A stretch of DNA of 51,047 nt from Bacillus chungangensis (lineage in GTDB: Bacteria > Bacillota > Bacilli > Bacillales > Bacillaceae_C). The first letter of the stretch is position 1. Every line of letters begins with the position of its first letter. The stretch covers positions 1 through 51,047 of the forward strand of contig NZ_JAUSTT010000031.1 of the NCBI RefSeq assembly GCF_030812995.1. The letters run 5' to 3'. A program made the translations under genes and the position numbers. Positions 46,766-51,047 of the stretch are shown here, one piece after another. The notes under the pieces are model-generated. The model was not told the DNA's origin and searched no databases. It saw nothing but the letters and a program-made list of their open reading frames with translations.

Positions 46766-47587
46766 ATGAAACAAGATATTTTACAAGCTAAGTTTGTCCA
46801 AGAAATGATGAAAACAACAGCTAATTTATACCGCTTAGGCTGGGATGAGCGAAATGGCGGCAACATTAGCTACTTAATAACAGAAGAACAAATTGAACCT
46901 TTCTTAAATGTACAAGAAGTGAAACGTATCGTTCCGATGAGTTTTGATGCGTCGCCTTTAGCAGGAAAATATTTCATTGTAACAGGTTCTGGAAAGTACT
47001 TTAAAAACGTTAGTGATGATCCTGCTGGAAACCTTGGAATCATTCGGATTGCAGAAGATGGAAAAAGCTATGAATTATTGTGGGGTTTTGAAGATGGAGG
47101 GGTAGCAACAAGTGAACTTCCAACCCATTTAATGAATCATATTCAACGCTTGCAAGTAGATGATCAGCATCGTGTTATTATACATTGTCATGCGACCCAT
47201 TTAATCGCAATGACTTTCACCCATCGTTTAGATGCAGTCGCATTAACAAAAACGTTATGGGAAATGTGTACAGAATGTATTGTTGTCTTTCCAGATGGAG
47301 TGGAGGTCATTCCTTGGATGGTTCCAGGGACGGATGATATTGGCAGAGCAACTGCGGAAAAAATGAAAAATGTTCGTCTCGTTCTTTGGCCGCATCACGG
47401 GATTTTCGGTGCGGGAACGACAATGGATGATACATTTGGTCTTATTGAAACAGCAGAAAAAGCAGCGCAAGTTTATACCATTGTTTGTGCACAAGGAGGC
47501 AAGAAGCAAACAATTAAAGATAAAGAGTTAAAAGAATTAGCTGATGCATTCGGAGTAACGCCGAGGCCAGGTGTTTTAAAACGATAA
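46766..47587 (+). CDS. rhaD: L-rhamnulose-1-phosphate aldolase
   Basis: A 273-aa class II aldolase that splits L-rhamnulose 1-phosphate into dihydroxyacetone phosphate and L-lactaldehyde. Zinc ligands are the HCHATH motif and the later histidine in LWPHHGIFG; the substrate loop [11 protein letters not shown] is conserved. AGGTGGA precedes ATG 46766; the longer frame from 46757 starts within that site. It follows rhaA by 9 bp. Confidence 0.95.
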   Translation: MKQDILQAKFVQEMMKTTANLYRLGWDERNGGNISYLITEEQIEPFLNVQEVKRIVPMSFDASPLAGKYFIVTGSGKYFKNVSDDPAGNLGIIRIAEDGKSYELLWGFEDGGVATSELPTHLMNHIQRLQVDDQHRVIIHCHATHLIAMTFTHRLDAVALTKTLWEMCTECIVVFPDGVEVIPWMVPGTDDIGRATAEKMKNVRLVLWPHHGIFGAGTTMDDTFGLIETAEKAAQVYTIVCAQGGKKQTIKDKELKELADAFGVTPRPGVLKR

Positions 47588-47604
47588 AAATAGGAGGACT
47601 TAAA

Positions 47605-47919
47605 GTGATTAGAAAAGCGAGTGTTATGTTTGTTTACAAAGAATGCTATGAAGAATACAAACGTCGTCATGATGAACTTTGGCCAGAAATGGCAGCTGCA
47701 TTGAAAGCTCATGGAGCTCATAACTATTCTATTTTTTTAGATGAAGAAACAGGACGTCTCTATGCTTATTTAGAAATAGAAGATGAAAAAAAGTGGGCAG
47801 ATATGGCGAAGACAGAGGTTTGTCAAAAATGGTGGGCTTATATGGAACCTTTAATGGAAACGAATCAAGATAACAGCCCAGTATCAGTCGAATTAAAGGA
47901 AGTATTTTATTTGCAATGA
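47605..47919 (+). CDS. rhaM: L-rhamnose mutarotase
   Basis: A 104-aa ferredoxin-like-fold protein that interconverts alpha and beta L-rhamnose. Family motifs are [35 protein letters not shown] and the C-terminal [14 protein letters not shown] 47605 follows AGGAGGACTT, 17 bp after rhaD. A long repeat copy begins three bases after its stop. Confidence 0.95.
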   Translation: MIRKASVMFVYKECYEEYKRRHDELWPEMAAALKAHGAHNYSIFLDEETGRLYAYLEIEDEKKWADMAKTEVCQKWWAYMEPLMETNQDNSPVSVELKEVFYLQ

Positions 47920-47921
47920 GA

Positions 47922-48261
47922 TAAAGTGAGAACTTCCATGAATGGGGGGCTTCTCATCGCCCACTGGACAAGAAGTAGAACAAAGGCTAAGATCGCAGGC
48001 GTCCTCGAAAAGGAAACCGCTTTTCTTCGTGCGATGTATCGCTGCCGAAGCTTTCCTTATCCTGTTGCAACGCCTTTGTGACCTACGTCCTTGAAAAAGA
48101 AGTTCACTTTTTCTTCGTGCGACGTTGATTCAAGAAGCTTTCCATATCCTGTAGGTCCGAACCAATCGGACATTTGACTTTCAGTTATCCCCCACCTAGC
48201 GCTTCTGATTCCTCTTACTCCCCGAGGTGGGGGGCTTACTGTCAGTTAGATGTGGGACAAA
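47922..48261 (-). repeat. Structured repeat family, copy D (long form), inside the rha operon
   Basis: A 340-bp copy in inverted orientation, with both extra modules (about 48001-48063 and 48083-48156). Its first stem is CCCCCACCT/AGGTGGGGG, where copy B has CCTCCACCT/AGGTGGAGG. Its first module stem is CCTAC/GTAGG, where B and C have CCGAC/GTCGG. It separates rhaM from the transporter gene and, transcribed from the rha promoter, would fold as the complement of the other copies. Confidence 0.8.
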
Positions 48262-48320
48262 AACCTACACGTATCTTAGATAGGTGTACGTAGCAAATGG
48301 TTTTGAAAGGAGAAATGAAA

Positions 48321-49601
48321 ATGGCTGAAAGTGGTGGAAAAGGTAATTTAAAAGCAACAATAACTGTCGCGATGTCTAATTATTTAGAAGCAGCTTCTAT
48401 CGTTGCAGGAGCAGGCGGACTAACCCTTTGGGTTGAGTATTTAGGTTTAAATGATTCAATGGTTGGATTACTAGGGGCTGTTAGTGCAAACGGTTTCGGG
48501 GCTGCAGTAGGTGCGCTAATTGGTGGTTTTTTAGTTGATAAGTATGGCCGTAAATTTATCTATAAATATGACTTGCTTGTCTATATGCTAGGGGTTTTAT
48601 TAATCACGTTTTCTTTTAACTTTCCAATGTTGTTATTAGGTTATATTGTTACAGGTGTTGCTGTAGGAGCTGCTATTCCAGCTGCATGGACATATATTGC
48701 TGAGGAAGCTCCTGCAAATGAACGTGCAGCGCGCGTCGGTTGGGGACAATTTGCTTGGTCAGTCGGACCTGCTATTTCTTTGTTCCTCTCGGTCGCTTTA
48801 GCACCATTAGGATTGTTAGGAAGCAGAATTATTTTTGCTCAATTATTTGTCGTTGCGCTCATCACTTGGATTCTACAACAACAAATAAATGAATCAACTA
48901 TTTGGGAAGAACAAAAACAGAAAGAAGCTGAAAATAAAGCAAAAGGTAAAATTGAAAAAAGCTCGCTTAAGGAACTATTTTCATTAAAAGCGAATCGTAA
49001 AGCTTTGACACTATTAATTGGGATTTATTTCTTTTGGAATTTAGTTGCAGGTACCATGGGCTATTTCATGCCTTATATATATGAAACAGTAGGTGGTTTA
49101 ACGGCTGCACAAGCTAACCTATTACAAGGATTCCTTTGGGTTTTAACCGTTTTAGCAACTTATTTTGTCTTTATTAAATTGGGTGATAAAGTAAACCGAA
49201 AAGCATTGTTTGGTGTCGGTGCTGGAATGGGGATTATTGCTTGGATCATCCTTTCATTTGGTGGAATGGGCAAAACGGAATTATTATTATTCGTAGCCCT
49301 GTGGGGAATTGCGGCTGGTTTTGGAGCTCAATCTTTTTATGGGTTATGGGCCGGTGAACTATTCCATACGAAATATCGTGCTCAAGCACAAGGTTTTATG
49401 TTTTTCGTCGCTCGTGTCGGAGTTGGCTTAATCTCTCTTGTTGTACCAATCATGATTACGACATTAGGATTCAAAATTGCTGGTGTCATTATGATAGGGT
49501 TCTTAGTGATCCATATGCTGATTGGTCTTGTAATGGCACCGGAGACAAGAGGGAAAACATTAGAGCAAATTCAAGAAGAACGCTATGGTAAAAGCGTATA
49601 A
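48321..49601 (+). CDS. MFS sugar transporter, probable L-rhamnose uptake
   Basis: A 426-aa, 12-helix MFS protein of the sugar porter type. Motifs: GGFLVDKYGRKFIY after helix 2, AEEAPANERAARVG after helix 4 (the PESPR position), and the C-terminal PETRGKTLEQIQEERYG, characteristic of sugar porters. AAAGGAG lies eight bases before ATG 48321 (an ATG at 48315 is too close to it). Within the rhamnose operon it is the only transporter and so the likely rhamnose importer. Confidence 0.88.
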   Translation: MAESGGKGNLKATITVAMSNYLEAASIVAGAGGLTLWVEYLGLNDSMVGLLGAVSANGFGAAVGALIGGFLVDKYGRKFIYKYDLLVYMLGVLLITFSFNFPMLLLGYIVTGVAVGAAIPAAWTYIAEEAPANERAARVGWGQFAWSVGPAISLFLSVALAPLGLLGSRIIFAQLFVVALITWILQQQINESTIWEEQKQKEAENKAKGKIEKSSLKELFSLKANRKALTLLIGIYFFWNLVAGTMGYFMPYIYETVGGLTAAQANLLQGFLWVLTVLATYFVFIKLGDKVNRKALFGVGAGMGIIAWIILSFGGMGKTELLLFVALWGIAAGFGAQSFYGLWAGELFHTKYRAQAQGFMFFVARVGVGLISLVVPIMITTLGFKIAGVIMIGFLVIHMLIGLVMAPETRGKTLEQIQEERYGKSV

Positions 49602-49666
49602 AACATACTATAAATGAAAGATCGTTTATCTATCTGTGAAATGATGAACAAGTTAAGGAGGGAAAC

Positions 49667-50812
49667 ATGATGATGTATTATTTACCAAGCAAAAATTTAC
49701 TCGGACGTAATTGTATCAAAGCGTTAGGACCAGAAATTGAATCCTACGGTTTTAAAAAGGCCCTTGTCGTTACAGATAAATATTTAAATGAAAATAAAAT
49801 CGTTAAAAAAGTAACGGATCAATTGGATAAAGTAAATGTCGAATATGTCATTTATGATGAAGTAAAGCCAAATCCAACATGCAGCCAAGTTCATCAAGGT
49901 ATAAAAATCTTAAAAGAAGCGCACTGTGATTTTATCCTTTCTATTGGTGGAGGTTCACCTCAGGACTGTGCTAGCGGCATTAGCATTATCGCAACAAATG
50001 GCGGCGATATTCGTGACTACGAAGGTATACACCAATCAAAAAAAGCCGGTTTTCCCACAATTGCAGTGAATACGACAGCTGGTACTTCTGCTGAGTTAAC
50101 CATTAATTACGTGATAACCGATGAAAATAGAAAAGTAAAAATGGTTTGTGTTGACAAAAATAGCTTAGCTCTTATGTCAGTGAATGATCCAGAACTGATG
50201 GTAGACAAGCCGGCTCATTTAACAGCAGCAACAGGAATGGATGCGTTAACACATGCGATAGAAACGATTGTAACACCGGGTGCTAACCAAGTGACAGATG
50301 CTACAGCACTTGAAGCGATAAAAATTATTTTTACTCATTTACCGCAAGCTGTTAAAGACGGAAAAGATATTGAGGCACGGGAACAAATGGTATACGCCAC
50401 TTTCTTAGCTGGCATGGCTTTCTCCAATGCCGGACTTGGCTTTGTTCATGCGATGGCTCATCAGCTCGGAGGTGTGTATGATTTGCCTCACGGTGTGTGT
50501 AACGCGATGCTTCTCCCAATCGTAGAAAGGGAAAATGCAAAACACGCCCCGGAAAAATTTCGACTCATTGCAGAAAAACTAGGTTTTAATGCAAAAACTG
50601 AATCAGACGAAGCGTGCAGCACATTTGTTCTTGAAAAAATCATCGAGCTTTCTGAAGAGGTTGGGATTCCAAAATCTTTAAAAGAACTTGGTGTCGAAAA
50701 CCCAGATTTAGAGCTGTTGGCTGAAAATGCTTTAAAAGATGCGTGTGCCCCTGGCAACCCATTTATGCCAACTAAAGAGCAAACAATTGAAATGTTCAAA
50801 GTAATCCTATAG
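49667..50812 (+). CDS. fucO: Iron-containing alcohol dehydrogenase, lactaldehyde reductase
   Basis: A 381-aa group III dehydrogenase. NAD-binding GGGSPQDCASGI, TTAGTSAE, and iron ligands in DALTHAIET, HAMAHQLGG and LPHGVCNAMLL. Members beside rhaD reduce L-lactaldehyde to 1,2-propanediol. AAGGAGGGAAAC precedes ATG 49667 in a row of three ATGs. It completes the rha operon and replaces the RhaEW enzyme found in B. subtilis. The gene symbol rests on context as well as family. Confidence 0.85.
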   Translation: MMMYYLPSKNLLGRNCIKALGPEIESYGFKKALVVTDKYLNENKIVKKVTDQLDKVNVEYVIYDEVKPNPTCSQVHQGIKILKEAHCDFILSIGGGSPQDCASGISIIATNGGDIRDYEGIHQSKKAGFPTIAVNTTAGTSAELTINYVITDENRKVKMVCVDKNSLALMSVNDPELMVDKPAHLTAATGMDALTHAIETIVTPGANQVTDATALEAIKIIFTHLPQAVKDGKDIEAREQMVYATFLAGMAFSNAGLGFVHAMAHQLGGVYDLPHGVCNAMLLPIVERENAKHAPEKFRLIAEKLGFNAKTESDEACSTFVLEKIIELSEEVGIPKSLKELGVENPDLELLAENALKDACAPGNPFMPTKEQTIEMFKVIL

Positions 50813-50836
50813 TCACGTCTGTTCACTAATATTCAT

Positions 50837-50935
50837 TTATCCCACATCTAACTGGCAGCTAAAACACCTAGTTTAAGGAATCGGAGAATTTCCAGATGGG
50901 GTAGGGTTGCCATGAATCGGTATTTATATGGATGC
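50837..50935 (+). repeat. Structured repeat family, partial copy F
   Basis: Starts with the conserved TTTATCCCACATCTAACTGG, then diverges (AGCTAAAACACCTAG, GATGGGGTAGGG). Modules and the 3' end are absent. It lies 25 bp after fucO. Confidence 0.55.
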
Positions 50936-50986
50936 TGTCATTGAAACTAATTAAAGAGGCTGGGACATAACTAGCTTCTAAATAAT

Positions 50987-51026
50987 GAGAAAAGTGAATT
51001 TGAGGATCCTCAAATTCACTTTTCTC
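50987..51026. terminator. Perfect 40-bp palindrome, probable terminator of the rha operon
   Basis: From GAGAAAAGTGAATTTGAG through a central GGATCC the sequence is its own reverse complement for 40 bp. It is preceded by AGAGGCTGGGACATAA, a block common in Firmicute intergenic repeats, and followed by TATTTTG. It probably forms a 20-bp stem in RNA. Confidence 0.6.
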
Positions 51027-51047
51027 TATTTTGCGTGTAAATATTTC

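Overview
The window comes from the chromosome of a low-GC Gram-positive bacterium of the Bacillaceae. The grounds are the AT-rich sequence, strong AGGAGG-type ribosome binding sites, frequent TTG and GTG starts, and a gene set (pepT, csaA, a YclM-type aspartate kinase, an MtnU-like nitrilase, a DeoR-type rhamnose regulator) typical of Bacillus relatives. I cannot name the species. I see no rRNA, tRNA, CRISPR array, phage module or intact transposase.

Layout. 0-9 kb: an S9 peptidase, an MFS exporter, peptidase T, then a VanR/VanS-like two-component pair followed by a membrane-anchored M23 peptidase whose promoter region carries direct repeats 11 bp apart. 9-17 kb: two TetR regulators, each followed by a serine hydrolase, a VOC protein, an MFS relic and a large membrane-bound alpha/beta hydrolase. 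17-28 kb: HAD phosphatase, small HTH protein, aspartate kinase, an Rpn-type nuclease with a probable LexA box, an orphan GlnQ-like ATPase, an unrecognised 300-aa protein divergent from an AraC regulator, and CsaA. This part also holds many broken genes (oligopeptide ABC relic, ANT(4')-like nucleotidyltransferase, aldehyde dehydrogenase fragment, frameshifted MFS and AraC genes). 28-29 kb: an RtcB-type RNA ligase.

29-38.3 kb looks like one catabolic locus. A CitMHS-type carboxylate transporter, an AtuA/DUF1446 protein and a separate AtuA ferredoxin-fold subunit form an operon behind a good sigma-54 promoter. About 170 bp upstream are two matching palindromes 21 bp apart, suited to an enhancer-binding protein. 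A dCache chemoreceptor is divergent from the operon, a PAS-AAA+ sigma-54 activator lies beyond it, and an MHS-family transporter follows. I infer a sigma-54-controlled system for sensing, importing and degrading an unidentified organic acid.

39.5-43 kb: nitrilase-family amidase, Nudix hydrolase and a secreted subtilisin. 43-51 kb: an L-rhamnose operon with a divergent DeoR-type regulator, then rhaB, rhaA, rhaD, rhaM, a sugar transporter and a fucO-like lactaldehyde reductase. It should take L-rhamnose to dihydroxyacetone phosphate plus 1,2-propanediol.

Throughout the window runs a dispersed structured repeat (three long copies, three fragments) that starts with a conserved ~22-bp block. Its long forms differ from the short form by ~60-bp modules placed exactly in two 5-nt hairpin loops, and several stems show compensatory changes. 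One long copy lies inside the rhamnose operon.
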